Positions 51,252 through 61,124 are shown, counted from the stretch's first letter. The stretch: 64,000 bases of DNA from Acetomicrobium hydrogeniformans ATCC BAA-1850 (GCF_000160455.2 NZ_ACJX03000001.1:1498001-1562000), one strand, 5' to 3'. Numbers and translations: made by a program. Notes: generated by a model from the sequence alone, not told the origin.

Positions 51252-52055
51252 GTGGGTTCTTTGTGGCAATTGGGTACTGATTTAATGTTGGGGGTTCTCA
51301 ACTTCTTTTACGAGATCAGCAATTCTTACGGAATAGCCATAATTCTTTTGACCATCTTGATCAGGATTTTGCTGTACCCGCTCTCCCATAAACAGCTTGT
51401 CAGCATGAAGAAGATGCAGCAAATTCAGCCACGTCTGAAGACCTTGCAGGAGAAGTACAAGGACGACAGACAGAAGTTAAACCAGGAGGTGATGAAGCTA
51501 TATAAGGAATACGGCGTGAATCCGGCGGCGGGCTGTTTGCCCCTCCTTGTGCAGCTTCCCATCCTCATACTTCTTTTCAGGGTTATAATGAATTATGATT
51601 TTGGAGAAGAGTTCTTCGTCGGCGTATCCCTGAAGCACTCGCTTTTAGCCCTAATGAGCCAGGCCCTTGGCGCTTCGGAGACGGCAAGGGCGGGAATAAC
51701 GACCGTCTTGGGAGCAATCGCTTCAAATCCTGCAGGCCTTTTAAACTTTGGAATATACGGAGGCACTTTGTTGCTCTGGTTGGGAGTGGGCTTTGTTACT
51801 TGGTTTCAACAGAAGATGACCACAAGTTCGGCGGCGAGCGAGCAGATGGCCTTCATGGGCTGGTTCATGCCCCTCTTTATGATGTTTATATGTTTGAGCC
51901 TTCCTGGAGGCGTCCTCCTATACTGGGGTGTTTCCTCGCTAATAGGAGTTGTCCAGCAGGCGTGGGTGCAGCGCAAAGCCTCGGTTGAAGGTGCCAAAAA
52001 GCCGGTGTTGTATAAGGAAAAGCCCCGTTCGGCAGAAAAACCGAAGGATCTTTAA
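51252..52055 (+). CDS. yidC: Membrane protein insertase YidC, short form
   Basis: A 267-aa YidC/Oxa1 insertase with five predicted membrane segments, beginning ISNSYGIAIILLTILIRILL (the conserved Arg is within this helix). MKKMQQIQPRLKTLQEKYKDD is the coiled loop, and a hydrophilic Lys-rich tail follows. It lacks the ~200-residue periplasmic P1 domain of proteobacterial YidC and has no lipoprotein Cys seen in Gram-positive SpoIIIJ. GTG 51252 lies 9 nt after GGTAGGTGA. Confidence 0.94.
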   Translation: MGSLWQLGTDLMLGVLNFFYEISNSYGIAIILLTILIRILLYPLSHKQLVSMKKMQQIQPRLKTLQEKYKDDRQKLNQEVMKLYKEYGVNPAAGCLPLLVQLPILILLFRVIMNYDFGEEFFVGVSLKHSLLALMSQALGASETARAGITTVLGAIASNPAGLLNFGIYGGTLLLWLGVGFVTWFQQKMTTSSAASEQMAFMGWFMPLFMMFICLSLPGGVLLYWGVSSLIGVVQQAWVQRKASVEGAKKPVLYKEKPRSAEKPKDL

Positions 52056-52079
52056 GGAGAAAGGTAGGGCGATTATCCC

Positions 52080-52748
52080 TTGAGCGAAGAAAAAGGTGTT
52101 ATTGTCATAGAGGCCTCTTCGCTGGAAGAGGCAAAAGTTATTGCTGCGCAGGAGTGGGGAATAAGCCCGGGAGATGTGGTAGTTAATCTGGTCGAGGAGG
52201 AAAAAAAGTTATTCGGAATCTTGGGCAAGCGCCTGAAGGTCGAGGTCAGGCCCCTTTACCCTCTGGATTTGATCAGGGCGCAAAAGATGCTGGGCGAATT
52301 GTTGAAGAAGATGGATTTAAATGTCTCTCTTTCGCTAACGGAGGATAATACGATAAATATAAGCGGCGGCGACGCAGGAATTGTGATCGGCAGGTACGGG
52401 GAGACCTTGAGGGCCCTGGAGCATCTGATCAACCTCATGCTCAATCGGAATATGGATTCGAACTTCAAAGTGCTGCTTGACAGCGACGGATACAGGACCA
52501 GGCGGGAGGAGAGCATAAAGCGGATAGCGACGTCGGCGGCAAGAAAGGCCTTGAGCAGGAGAAAGCCAGTGGGATTGCAACCAATGTCCAGCTGGGAGCG
52601 TAAGGTGGTCCATATGGCGCTTCAATCCATGGACGAGGTGGAGACGCGCTCCGTGGGGCAGGAGCCCAGACGTAGGGTGATAGTATCTCCGAAACCGACG
52701 TCGGCCCGAAAAAAAGAGGGAGCAAGAAGGAATTTCAAGGCCGATTAG
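52080..52748 (+). CDS. jag: Jag/KhpB RNA-binding protein
   Basis: A 222-aa protein: Jag-N domain (residues 1-50, EASSLEEAKVIAAQEWG), a KH domain (about 65-145, with GGDAGIVIGRYGETLRALEHL) and an R3H domain (about 150-210, MSSWERKVVHMALQSMDEV). KhpB binds RNA with KhpA and affects cell elongation and sporulation in Firmicutes. TTG 52080 is the start, with AGGTAGGG upstream. The tail is basic. Confidence 0.9.
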   Translation: MSEEKGVIVIEASSLEEAKVIAAQEWGISPGDVVVNLVEEEKKLFGILGKRLKVEVRPLYPLDLIRAQKMLGELLKKMDLNVSLSLTEDNTINISGGDAGIVIGRYGETLRALEHLINLMLNRNMDSNFKVLLDSDGYRTRREESIKRIATSAARKALSRRKPVGLQPMSSWERKVVHMALQSMDEVETRSVGQEPRRRVIVSPKPTSARKKEGARRNFKAD

Positions 52749-52772
52749 CCGCTAAGCGAATGGCCCAAAGGC

Positions 52773-52801
52773 TTGCGACCCTCAAATTGTAGTGATAATA
52801 T
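52773..52801 (+). promoter_or_regulatory. rpsO promoter
   Basis: TTGCGA (52773-52778), 17 nt, TAATAT (52796-52801). It is 76 nt before ATG 52877 in a 128-nt gap after jag. Confidence 0.5.
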
Positions 52802-52876
52802 GTAAATACCCTCGACTAGGTAAGTACGGGAGACGTCTTTCTTGGTCGGGGGAATTTTCAGTGAGGTGATAGTGCG

Positions 52877-53137
52877 ATGGAAGAGTGGAAGCAAAAGATC
52901 ATCGAGGAGTTCAAAACTCACGACGCCGATACGGGTTCGCCCGAGGTGCAGGTGGCCATATTGACCTACAGGATTCGTTACCTTACGGAGCACCTGAAGG
53001 TACATAAAAAGGATTTTCACTCCAGAAGAGGTCTCCTGAAAATGGTCGGAAAGCGGAGGAAGCTCCTTAAGTATCTGCAGGAGAAGGATTTTAACAGGTA
53101 TAAAAGGCTTATAGAAAGGCTGGGGTTGCGCCGATAA
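52877..53137 (+). CDS. rpsO: 30S ribosomal protein S15
   Basis: An 86-aa protein with the S15 core: [47 protein letters not shown] and a final [13 protein letters not shown]. It binds 16S rRNA and in many bacteria represses its own mRNA. It precedes pnp in the common order. Confidence 0.97.
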   Translation: MEEWKQKIIEEFKTHDADTGSPEVQVAILTYRIRYLTEHLKVHKKDFHSRRGLLKMVGKRRKLLKYLQEKDFNRYKRLIERLGLRR

Positions 53138-53145
53138 AGGGGCAT

Positions 53146-53169
53146 AAAGGCGAGGATATCCTCGCCTTT
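53146..53169 (+). terminator. Palindromic terminator or attenuator between rpsO and pnp
   Basis: AAAGGCGAGGAT and ATCCTCGCCTTT form a perfect 24-nt palindrome. The T run after it is short (TTTAAATT), so some readthrough into pnp is likely. Confidence 0.65.
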
Positions 53170-53227
53170 AAATTGCTCGGGCGTTTCGTGAGCTTAACGT
53201 TTGAGACAATGGGAGGAAAACGGGAGG

Positions 53228-55453
53228 ATGAATGAAGATAAATGCTTTGAGGTAGAGATAGGGGGCAGAACCCTCGTATTTTCGACGGGGCACCTTGCGA
53301 AACAGGCTAATGGCGCCGTTTATGCCCGTTACGGGGATACGGCGGTATTGGTCACGGCCTGCATGGAAGACGAGCCCCGCGAGGATGTGGACTTCTTCCC
53401 TCTGATAGTTGATTACGAGGAGAGGTTTTATGCCGCGGGCAAAATACCCGGCGGATTCATTAAAAGGGAGGGCAAGCCGTCGGAATCAGCGATTTTGAGT
53501 GCCAGGCTCGTCGACAGATCCATAAGGTCGCTCTTTCCCGAACACATGAAAAACGACGTGCACGTCGTTGCTACAATCCTGTCGGTGGATCAGACGAACC
53601 CACCCGATGTGTTGGCCATAAATGCAGCGTCTGCCGCTTTGGCCATTTCCGATATTCCTTGGGACGGCCCCGTGGGTGCCGTGCGGGTAGGTTACATCGA
53701 CGGCTCTTTGGTGATCAACCCGATGGAGGAGGATATGCAAAACAGCACTCTCGATCTGGTCGTGGCGGGGCATAAAGAAGGCATCACCATGGTCGAAGGC
53801 GGTGCCGGCGAAGTTCCGGAAGAGGTATTGGTCGACGCGTTGGAACTGGCTCAGCAGGAAATAAGGCGCCTGGTCGATTTTCAGCTCAAGATGAGGGAAG
53901 AGGTCGGTAAGCCTAAGTGCGAGATCCCTGCGCCCCAAGAGGTACCCGAGATAGATGAGTGCATCAAGACTGACCACTACGGTGAAATATACGAAGCCGT
54001 CAAAATACACGCCAAAAAAGAGCGAAGCGATGCCATTAAGGCGATAAAGGAAAAGGTCTGGGAGAAGTTTAAAGATACCTATCCGGAGCAGGAGGGTTAC
54101 GTCTCCAATGCCGTTACCAAATACGTCAAGAAAGCGATGCGCTCTCTGATATTGGACGAAGGACTGAGGGCCGACGGCAGGGCCATGGACGAGCTCCGTC
54201 CCATTTCCTGTGAGGTTTCACTGCTGCCCAGGGCCCACGGATCGGCCGTATTTACCAGGGGCGAAACCCAGGCTCTGGTGGTTACAACACTTGGAATGTT
54301 CGGAGAGGACGAACAGATTTTGGATGGCCTGAAGCTGGATGAGCCTCCTAAGCGCTTTATGTTGCACTACAACTTTCCTCCCTTTTCGGTCGGAGAGGTC
54401 CGCCCCATGCGCGGGCCCGGAAGGCGCGAGATAGGTCACGGCGCCTTGGCCGAGAGGGCAGTAAAGCCCCTGATTCCTGATGAATCGCAATTTCCCTATA
54501 TTATTAGGGTGGTTTCGGACATACTCGAGTCCAACGGATCGAGCTCAATGGCCAGCGTCTGTGGCGCTTCCATGTCCCTCATGGATGCGGGCGTCCCTAT
54601 AGCGAAGAGCGTGGCAGGCATAGCCATGGGCCTCATAAAGGAAGGAGATAAATACGCCATTCTGACGGACATCCAGGGACTTGAGGATCACTACGGAGAT
54701 ATGGACTTCAAAGTTGCAGGGACCCGCGACGGCGTCACGGCCCTTCAGATGGACAACAAGGCGGGCGGCATTACCAGGGAAATATTGGTCCAGGCATTGG
54801 ATCAGGCTAAAAGAGGAAGACTTCAAATCCTCGATATAATGGAAAAGGCGATAGGTCGTCCGAGAGGCGAGCTTTCTCAATACGCTCCCCGCATATACAC
54901 CATGAACATAGATCCTGACAAGATCAGGGATGTAATAGGGCCCGGAGGAAAGACCATCAGAAGTATTGTTCAGAAGACAGGTGTGAAGATAGACATAGCA
55001 GACGACGGCGTGGTCCATATCGCAGCCTCTTCCGAGTCAGCGGCAAACGAAGCCATGTCAATAATAAAGTCCTTAACGAAGGACGTCGAGCCGGGAGAGG
55101 TGTACATCGGAAAGGTGACGAGGCTGATGAATTTCGGAGCCTTCATCGAGCTGCTTCCGGGCAAGGAAGGCCTGCTTCACATAAGCGAAGTCAGTTCGTC
55201 CCATGTGCCCAAGATAGAGGACATATTTAAAGTGGGAGACCGCGTTTTGGTCGTCGTAAAGGAGATCGATGAACTTGGACGCGTGAACCTGAGCAGGAAG
55301 AGGATAATGGAAAATCCCGACGATTACCCCCTCGGTCCAGACATGCAGACCTTCTTGGAGGAAGAGAGGAAGAGAGATTCCTCGCTGGCGCCCAAGAAGA
55401 GGGAAAACGACAAGGGGCAGACGCGTCACCCAAGACATAAAAGGGAGCAATAG
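53228..55453 (+). CDS. pnp: Polyribonucleotide nucleotidyltransferase (PNPase)
   Basis: A 741-aa 3'-to-5' exoribonuclease. Two RNase PH domains (first with [16 protein letters not shown]; second with [19 protein letters not shown] and the [19 protein letters not shown] loop), a KH domain ([13 protein letters not shown]) and an S1 domain ([21 protein letters not shown]). It ends with a Lys/Arg-rich tail. ATG 53228 follows GGGAGG; an in-frame TTG lies 27 nt upstream. Confidence 0.96.
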   Translation: MNEDKCFEVEIGGRTLVFSTGHLAKQANGAVYARYGDTAVLVTACMEDEPREDVDFFPLIVDYEERFYAAGKIPGGFIKREGKPSESAILSARLVDRSIRSLFPEHMKNDVHVVATILSVDQTNPPDVLAINAASAALAISDIPWDGPVGAVRVGYIDGSLVINPMEEDMQNSTLDLVVAGHKEGITMVEGGAGEVPEEVLVDALELAQQEIRRLVDFQLKMREEVGKPKCEIPAPQEVPEIDECIKTDHYGEIYEAVKIHAKKERSDAIKAIKEKVWEKFKDTYPEQEGYVSNAVTKYVKKAMRSLILDEGLRADGRAMDELRPISCEVSLLPRAHGSAVFTRGETQALVVTTLGMFGEDEQILDGLKLDEPPKRFMLHYNFPPFSVGEVRPMRGPGRREIGHGALAERAVKPLIPDESQFPYIIRVVSDILESNGSSSMASVCGASMSLMDAGVPIAKSVAGIAMGLIKEGDKYAILTDIQGLEDHYGDMDFKVAGTRDGVTALQMDNKAGGITREILVQALDQAKRGRLQILDIMEKAIGRPRGELSQYAPRIYTMNIDPDKIRDVIGPGGKTIRSIVQKTGVKIDIADDGVVHIAASSESAANEAMSIIKSLTKDVEPGEVYIGKVTRLMNFGAFIELLPGKEGLLHISEVSSSHVPKIEDIFKVGDRVLVVVKEIDELGRVNLSRKRIMENPDDYPLGPDMQTFLEEERKRDSSLAPKKRENDKGQTRHPRHKREQ

Positions 55454-55472
55454 AAAATTGAGGAGAGATACC

Positions 55473-55910
55473 TTGAAAGTCAAAGTACTTCGTAAGGGCA
55501 ATGCCACTAAGTTCGACCTTCCTGACTACATGACGCCTTCCTCCTCGGGCGTAGATTTGAGGGCAGCGGAGGAGAAAGTGATTGAGCCGGGACGTTGGGC
55601 TCTGGTGGGCACGGGACTTTACCTTGAGATACCGGTCGGCTATGAGGCGCAGGTAAGGCCCCGTAGCGGCCTTGCCCTGAAACACGGGGTGACCGTTTTA
55701 AACGCTCCCGGAACGATAGATGCCGACTATAGAGGTGAAGTGGGCGTCATTTTAGTTAATTTAAGCGACAGCCCCTTCGAGATAAAAGTAGGAGACAGAA
55801 TCGCACAGCTTGTCATCTCTCCCGTAGCAAGGGCGGAATTCGAAGATGCAAGCGGGTTGACCGCCACGGAGCGGGGTGCCGGCGGCTTTGGAAGCACCGG
55901 CTTGAAATAA
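55473..55910 (+). CDS. dut: dUTP diphosphatase
   Basis: A 145-aa trimeric dUTPase, keeping uracil out of DNA. The five motifs are visible: [48 protein letters not shown] and the C-terminal [15 protein letters not shown] is 7 nt before TTG 55473, preferred over TTG 55458. Confidence 0.95.
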   Translation: MKVKVLRKGNATKFDLPDYMTPSSSGVDLRAAEEKVIEPGRWALVGTGLYLEIPVGYEAQVRPRSGLALKHGVTVLNAPGTIDADYRGEVGVILVNLSDSPFEIKVGDRIAQLVISPVARAEFEDASGLTATERGAGGFGSTGLK

Positions 55911-55923
55911 AGGGGCTGTTTGT

Positions 55924-56862
55924 ATGTCTTGGACTTTGGACAAGGTCATACTTTCTCCCGACTCCGCGCGCCTTTTTCGTAGAGAAGAGCTTCCGCGACG
56001 GGGAGCCCTTTTCGCTGAGATAGGTTTTGGCAACGGCGATTTTTTGGTAAATTTAGCGTCAGCCCGGAGGGATGCTCTTTGCGTCGGGATAGAGGTTTCG
56101 CTTACATCTCTTCTTAAGGCAGCGAGAAAGGTGCTTAGAGGAGGAATTGATAACGTCAAACTGCTCAATGGTGACGGCAGCTTCTTGCTTAGGGAATTCT
56201 TCCTGCCCGAAACGGTAGAGGGAGTTTTCGTAAACTTTCCCTGTCCCTGGCCGAAGAAAAGGCATTCCAAGAGGCGGTTGATCAATTCTCTTTTCGCAGA
56301 TAATCTCGCGGGAGCCCTCAAAATAGGGGGTTTCTTTGAGCTGGCAAGCGACGAAAAGTGGTTCGTGGATGAGGCAAGGGGCTGTCTTCTTGAAAATGGA
56401 GCCCTGGAAGTCGAGGAAATCCAACATCACTTAGGCGGACCGATAGGGACCAAATACGAACAAAAGTGGATATCCTTAGGCAAATCGATTTACAGACTTA
56501 GGGCAACTAAAGTAAGTTTCTTCAGGACAACTTCGATCGTCGATTGGGAGGAAGTTACATTGGACATTAATAAGGAAATGCCCAAGGGGTGGCGGATGGG
56601 CAAACTGGGTTTCATGACGAATAAAACAGGGGGAGACGATCGATTTAAATGGACTTTCAAGGACGCTTTCTTCGGCGACGACGAAACGGGCCTTTTGCAG
56701 GTTATAACAGCGGATGACGGATTTCAGCAGAAGTTTTACGTCAGAGTCATACCCCGCGAAAATTCCGTCTTGATAAAGCTCGATGATGCCTCTACCGTTT
56801 ACAGGACGCCTGCCGTCAAGGAGTCCTTTAAAGCCCTCGCCGAGGAGATCGGAAAACTTTGA
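55924..56862 (+). CDS. trmB: tRNA (guanine-N7-)-methyltransferase with C-terminal extension
   Basis: A 312-aa TrmB that makes m7G46 in tRNA. The SAM site is FAEIGFGNGDFLVNLA, the catalytic strand GVFVNFPCPWPKKRHSKRRL and the substrate loop YEQKW. The methyltransferase part ends near residue 200. The following ~110 residues (from VSFFRTTSIVDWEEVTLDI) form an extra domain absent from E. coli TrmB but seen in some thermophile homologues. It overlaps rsmD by 4 bp. Confidence 0.9.
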   Translation: MSWTLDKVILSPDSARLFRREELPRRGALFAEIGFGNGDFLVNLASARRDALCVGIEVSLTSLLKAARKVLRGGIDNVKLLNGDGSFLLREFFLPETVEGVFVNFPCPWPKKRHSKRRLINSLFADNLAGALKIGGFFELASDEKWFVDEARGCLLENGALEVEEIQHHLGGPIGTKYEQKWISLGKSIYRLRATKVSFFRTTSIVDWEEVTLDINKEMPKGWRMGKLGFMTNKTGGDDRFKWTFKDAFFGDDETGLLQVITADDGFQQKFYVRVIPRENSVLIKLDDASTVYRTPAVKESFKALAEEIGKL

Positions 56863-57350
56863 GAAAGACCACCGGAAAAGTCTTGCAAGCTCTCTTTAAT
56901 TCCCTGGGCGATATGCGGGGGAAGGCTTTTTTGGACCTTTTTTCGGGAAGCGGACAGGTTGCCGACGAGGCTTGGAGGAGGGGTGCAAGGCCCGTCATAG
57001 CTGTGGAAGCGGATCGCAGGCTCTGCAGTGTCTTAAGGGCAATTGCGGAGGGCAAAGAGGAATTTAAAATTTTTTGCCTCGACGTTAGAAGAGCCTTGCC
57101 CAACCTGATAAAGAAAGAATACAGCTTCACCGTCGTATTCGCCGATCCTCCTTACGGGCAGGGTTGGGTAGCGGAATTGCTGTCCCTTTTTCTCAAGTAC
57201 GGCGACCTCTTGGGGCGCGATTCTTTGCTCGTGATCGAACGGTCGAAGAGGGAGGAAATGCCCTCTCCCTTAGAAGGTTGGGAGATGTCCAGGGAAAGGA
57301 ACTATGGCGATACCGTGTTGTCCTTTTTGAAGAAAAAGGAGGATTTATAG
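56859..57350 (+). CDS. rsmD: 16S rRNA (guanine-N2-)-methyltransferase RsmD-like
   Basis: A 163-aa SAM-dependent methyltransferase. FLDLFSGSGQVADEAWRRGA is motif I and VVFADPPYGQG the catalytic NPPY-type motif. The family modifies G966 of 16S rRNA. TTG 56859 overlaps the trmB stop. rsmD next to coaD is a common order. Confidence 0.88.
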   Translation: MRKTTGKVLQALFNSLGDMRGKAFLDLFSGSGQVADEAWRRGARPVIAVEADRRLCSVLRAIAEGKEEFKIFCLDVRRALPNLIKKEYSFTVVFADPPYGQGWVAELLSLFLKYGDLLGRDSLLVIERSKREEMPSPLEGWEMSRERNYGDTVLSFLKKKEDL

Positions 57351-57841
57351 TGCTCAAGGCCGTTTATCCCGGCTCTTTCGATCCTATAACTAACGGGCAC
57401 CTCTACGTGGCGGAAAGGGCTGCAGCCCTTTTTGACGAATTGGTTTTGGCCATATTGGTGAACCCCCAAAAGAAGTCCACCTTCACGGTGGAGGAAAGGA
57501 AGACCATGGCTCGTGAGGCTTTAAGCCACGTATCCAACGTGAGGGTCAAAAGTTTCGAGGGCCTTTTGGTGGATTTCATGAGGCAGGAACGCTGCAGGGT
57601 GATTATCAGAGGGTTGAGGGCGCTCTCCGATTTCGAGTACGAATTCCAGATGGCCCTTATGAACAGGGAGCTGGCGCCTGAGATCGAGACCATATTTATC
57701 GTCACGGACGCTCAATATTCCTATCTTTCCAGCAGTGCCGTGAAGGAGGTCTTTCAGTTCGGCGGATCGGTCCAGGGTATGGTTCCGCCCGGCGTTTACA
57801 GGAGGCTGAGAGAGAGGTTTCCGCCCAAGGACCTCATATGA
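57350..57841 (+). CDS. coaD: Phosphopantetheine adenylyltransferase
   Basis: A 163-aa enzyme for the fourth step of CoA synthesis. It has YPGSFDPITNGHLYVAERAA and the SSSAVKEV motif after FIVTDAQYSYL. The GTG start shares one base with the rsmD stop and follows AAAGGAGG. Its 3' end overlaps convergent tmcAL by 8 bp. Confidence 0.95.
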   Translation: MLKAVYPGSFDPITNGHLYVAERAAALFDELVLAILVNPQKKSTFTVEERKTMAREALSHVSNVRVKSFEGLLVDFMRQERCRVIIRGLRALSDFEYEFQMALMNRELAPEIETIFIVTDAQYSYLSSSAVKEVFQFGGSVQGMVPPGVYRRLRERFPPKDLI

Positions 57842-59042
57842 TAACGGGCTTTTGGACGATCTCCCTTCTCCTTTGAGGAAAGGTGCAAAGCATTTCCCAA
57901 ATTTCCGTGGCCCTGTATTCGAAGTTCGTTATCGTTTCGCCGTAGGCGGAGGGGATATGCCTTGGTTTGTCTATAACGGGAAGTTTTGCCCTGTCTTTCA
58001 TCTTCTTTAAAAGGTGTCTTCCTCTGTCGTCGAAACCCAGGACTCGAATATAGGGAACGGACAGTCTTTGGACCGCCACATTCGTCCAGTGGTCGTAGGA
58101 AAGGAGGATGTGGATTAAATGCCGTTGCACCCGAGCTTTGGGGTATCTTTTTGTGGCGACCTTTTCCACAAGCTCCTCCAAGTTTGAGGATCTTTTCGCG
58201 GCTTCGATAATTCTGTTTTCGATTCCCTCCCTTATCTCGGCCGTATGGGATATTTCATCTTTAGAGGACCTGAGACAGGATGATACTATCATCCTGAAGA
58301 GAAGATCGTCTTCAACGGCACATCTTCCTCTTTCGAAGGCACTTTTTAAGATTGAAAAAGTGCTTTCCGGGACCTGGGCGATTATCCCGTCGAGGCCCTT
58401 CGATTTGACCGCCTTTCTTATTGCCGTAGCGCTTGCGAGGTCGGACAGTGCCTCGTCGAGATATCTTCTTCCGATTCTTTTTACGGGAAGCGGCGTCAGA
58501 GCGTAGCCTTTTTGCGCGATCCTCATCATGTAGCCTATGGCCAGAATGTTGTTGGATTGGGACAGAAGTTCGCCGGAGCCTGGTATCATGTCCTCCATGG
58601 CGAGGGAGCGGGCCTCGACGAAGGAATTTCCGCAGTTAAGATATTGTCTCAATTTTTTCTTGAAAGATGGCGGTTCCTCGATTAATATATCGATGACGCT
58701 TTTAAGTGAATGGAAAGACGTTTCCTCCATTCCGAAGGATATATGGGTTACCAGACCCGTGGAAGCAAGCAGGTCCACACCGGCAGAGCAGAAGACGCCG
58801 GCGTTGTGGCAGGAAAAGGCGGAGGGCAATTCTAATATCAGGTTTGCTCCTTGCAACAGAGCCATTTTTGCGCGTTCCCATTTATCGACCATCGAGGGTT
58901 CTCCCCTCTGGACGAAATTGGAAGAAAGGGACACGACGACGTCGCTCGCCCCCGTTATCTCGAGGGCTTTGCCTATGTGATATAGGTGTCCGTTGTGAAA
59001 GGGGTTGTATTCGGCTACTATTCCCAAAACTTTTTCTTTCAT
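57834..59042 (-). CDS. tmcAL: tRNA(Met) cytidine acetate ligase TmcAL
   Basis: A 402-aa protein with a nucleotidyltransferase-like domain (GIVAEYNPFHNGHLYHIGKA) and the family segments FVQRGEPSMVDKWERAKMAL, ELPSAFSCHNAGVFCSAGV and ILLSYDHWTNVAV. TmcAL uses ATP and acetate to make N4-acetylcytidine at the wobble base of elongator tRNA-Met. It is divergent from ackA, whose product also handles acetate. Confidence 0.88.
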   Translation of the reverse strand: MKEKVLGIVAEYNPFHNGHLYHIGKALEITGASDVVVSLSSNFVQRGEPSMVDKWERAKMALLQGANLILELPSAFSCHNAGVFCSAGVDLLASTGLVTHISFGMEETSFHSLKSVIDILIEEPPSFKKKLRQYLNCGNSFVEARSLAMEDMIPGSGELLSQSNNILAIGYMMRIAQKGYALTPLPVKRIGRRYLDEALSDLASATAIRKAVKSKGLDGIIAQVPESTFSILKSAFERGRCAVEDDLLFRMIVSSCLRSSKDEISHTAEIREGIENRIIEAAKRSSNLEELVEKVATKRYPKARVQRHLIHILLSYDHWTNVAVQRLSVPYIRVLGFDDRGRHLLKKMKDRAKLPVIDKPRHIPSAYGETITNFEYRATEIWEMLCTFPQRRREIVQKPVII

Positions 59043-59091
59043 CGAATCGACCTCTTCTAAATTATAAATTATTTGAGGGGGGTTCTGTAAA

Positions 59092-60297
59092 TTGAAAATT
59101 CTGGTTCTAAACTGCGGTAGTTCTTCTTTGAAATATCAGTTGTTCGACATGCCTCAGGAGAAGGTGGCTGCCAAGGGTTTGGTCGAAAGGATCGGCATCG
59201 AAGGCTCCAGGATAAAACACACCAAGACGGATTCGGACACGACGGTAAAGGATGCAAATATACCCAATCACAAAGTCGCACTCAAGTATGTTGTGGACCT
59301 TCTTTTGGATGGCGATGCAGGGGTAATGAAAAGCCTGAGCGAGCTTGGCGCTGCAGGACATCGTGTCGTCCACGGGGGAGAAAAGTTCGCCTCTTCAGTG
59401 GTCATAGACGATGATGTAATTCAAGCCATAGACGAATGCGTCCCCCTTGCTCCGCTGCACAACCCGGCAAACCTGACCGGGATAAAGGCGATGAAGGAGC
59501 TTCTTCCCGATCTTCCGCAAGTCGCCGTTTTCGATACGGCCTTTCATCAGACGATGCCCCAAAAGGCCTACATGTACGGCCTACCCTACAGATATTATAC
59601 GACTTATAAGGGTCGCCGATATGGGTTTCACGGAACGAGCCATTATTACGTTGCCCACAGGACGGCAGAGCTCATGGGAAAACCAATTGAAGAATTGAAG
59701 ATCGTCACCTGCCATCTGGGGAACGGAAGCTCCATTACTGCGGTGAATGGAGGAGTATCCGTGGACACCTCTTTAGGCTTTGGGACTGTTCCCGGCATCA
59801 TAATGGGCACCAGGAGCGGCGATGTGGATCCCACTCTTCTTTTGCATATAATGGAACAAGAAGGGATGAGCCCGGCCGAAATGAGCCACGTCCTTCATAA
59901 GGAAAGCGGATTTTGGGGGTTGAGCGGTATAAGCAGCGACCTTCGCGATATAGAAGAAGCCATGGAAAAGGGGAATGAAAGGGCCACTTTGGTAATGGAA
60001 ATGCTGGTCTATGGCATAGCGAAATTCGTAGGAGCCTACGCTGCAGCGATGAAGGGGTTGGATGCCGTTGCTTTTACTGCAGGCATAGGCGAAAACAGCC
60101 CCATCGTCAGGGAAAAAGTGTGCGAATACCTGAGCTTTCTAGGTCTTAGATTCGACAGGGCCAAAAATGAAGCATTGATCAGAGGTAAGGAGGGTTATAT
60201 CAGCATAAAGGATTCGCCCGTGAAGGCTCTCGTGGTGCCAACCAACGAGGAGCTCGTCATCGCAAGGGATACCTTTGAGCTGATCGACAACAGGTAA
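59092..60297 (+). CDS. ackA: Acetate kinase
   Basis: A 401-aa ASKHA kinase, interconverting acetyl phosphate and acetate with ATP formation. It has ILVLNCGSSSLKYQLFDM, the AAGHRVVHGGEKF loop, the FDTAFHQTMPQKAYMYGLP segment, CHLGNGSSITAVNGG and FTAGIGENSPIVRE. TTG 59092 follows AGGGGGG. No pta gene is next to it. Only 49 bp separate it from divergent tmcAL; a TATAAT on the minus strand there fits tmcAL. Confidence 0.96.
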   Translation: MKILVLNCGSSSLKYQLFDMPQEKVAAKGLVERIGIEGSRIKHTKTDSDTTVKDANIPNHKVALKYVVDLLLDGDAGVMKSLSELGAAGHRVVHGGEKFASSVVIDDDVIQAIDECVPLAPLHNPANLTGIKAMKELLPDLPQVAVFDTAFHQTMPQKAYMYGLPYRYYTTYKGRRYGFHGTSHYYVAHRTAELMGKPIEELKIVTCHLGNGSSITAVNGGVSVDTSLGFGTVPGIIMGTRSGDVDPTLLLHIMEQEGMSPAEMSHVLHKESGFWGLSGISSDLRDIEEAMEKGNERATLVMEMLVYGIAKFVGAYAAAMKGLDAVAFTAGIGENSPIVREKVCEYLSFLGLRFDRAKNEALIRGKEGYISIKDSPVKALVVPTNEELVIARDTFELIDNR

Positions 60298-60310
60298 AGC
60301 AATATCTTTT

Positions 60311-60333
60311 GGGGATCTCCAATCCCCGGGAGG
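60311..60333 (+). promoter_or_regulatory. Hairpin with alternative SD pairing before yceD
   Basis: GGGGAT (60311-60316) and ATCCCC (60322-60327) form a 6-bp stem with CTCCA in the loop. The loop bases CTCC could instead pair with the following ribosome site GGGAGG (60328-60333), so two folds compete. Confidence 0.3.
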
Positions 60334-60343
60334 AAGGATATTT

Positions 60344-60970
60344 TTGAAGGATAAATTGGATTTGCATTGGTTTTTAAATCTCGAGGACATAAAGAAGGGA
60401 GAAATTTTCAGCACGTCGGTATCGTTCGATGAAGCCGACAGCGCTATCAGTTACTGGGGACAGGAATACCTATTAAAATTTCCCCTGACCTTCGATGTGC
60501 AGGCTCATTGGGCAAACGAGGAATTGAGGGTTGACCTGGAAACGGCCTTCAGGGTAGAGGTTCCCTGCGCCAGATGTCTTAAACCCGTATTATTGGATAT
60601 TTCCGAAGGATATGAATACATATACACCCTTAGAAAACCAAGCTCCGAACCCGACCACGAACTGACCGAGGAAGAAATGTCAATGGTGCATATTAAATTT
60701 TGGCCTACGCATCTTGACTTGAGCCCCCAGTTATGGGAGAGTATTATCCTGTCTTTGCCCTCTGTCGCTCTTTGCGATCCCGATTGCAGGGGGCTCTGTC
60801 CTCATTGCGGCAAAGATTTGAATGTCGATTCCTGTGACTGTGCTTTCCGTGAGGTTGATCCTCGCCTGGAAGCGTTGAAGAAGGCAAAGATTTCGCTAAG
60901 CGGTCTCGAAAGGAGGAAAGAAAGAGATGGCCATCCCCAAAAGAAAGGTTTCTCACGCAAAAACGGCTAA
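60344..60970 (+). CDS. DUF177 (YceD) family protein
   Basis: A 208-aa protein with the family Cys motif: VPCARCLKPVLLDISEGYEY and the C-terminal CDPDCRGLCPHCGKDLN zinc-ribbon region. YceD is encoded before rpmF in most bacteria and has been tied to 23S rRNA maturation. The TTG start is supported by GGGAGGAAGG. The last 44 bases overlap rpmF, whose ribosome site lies inside this gene. Confidence 0.87.
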   Translation: MKDKLDLHWFLNLEDIKKGEIFSTSVSFDEADSAISYWGQEYLLKFPLTFDVQAHWANEELRVDLETAFRVEVPCARCLKPVLLDISEGYEYIYTLRKPSSEPDHELTEEEMSMVHIKFWPTHLDLSPQLWESIILSLPSVALCDPDCRGLCPHCGKDLNVDSCDCAFREVDPRLEALKKAKISLSGLERRKERDGHPQKKGFSRKNG

Positions 60971-61124
60971 AAGATACGCCCAATGGATTAAGAGTCTAAA
61001 GGGACCCGAGCTGACTATCTGTCCCCATTGCTCTGAAGTCGTGATGACTTATAGGGCTTGTCCTGAATGCGGATACTATAGAGGGCGTTCTGTAGGAAAG
61101 CTAGCCAAAAAAGAAGAAGAGTAG
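60927..61124 (+). CDS. rpmF: 50S ribosomal protein L32
   Basis: A 65-aa protein beginning AIPKRKVSHAKTAKRYAQW, with a zinc ribbon (CPHCSEVV and CPECGYY) and the final GRSVGKL. The start ATG 60927 follows AGGAGGAAAG within yceD. Both Cys pairs are kept, so this is the Zn-binding form. Confidence 0.97.
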   Translation: MAIPKRKVSHAKTAKRYAQWIKSLKGPELTICPHCSEVVMTYRACPECGYYRGRSVGKLAKKEEE

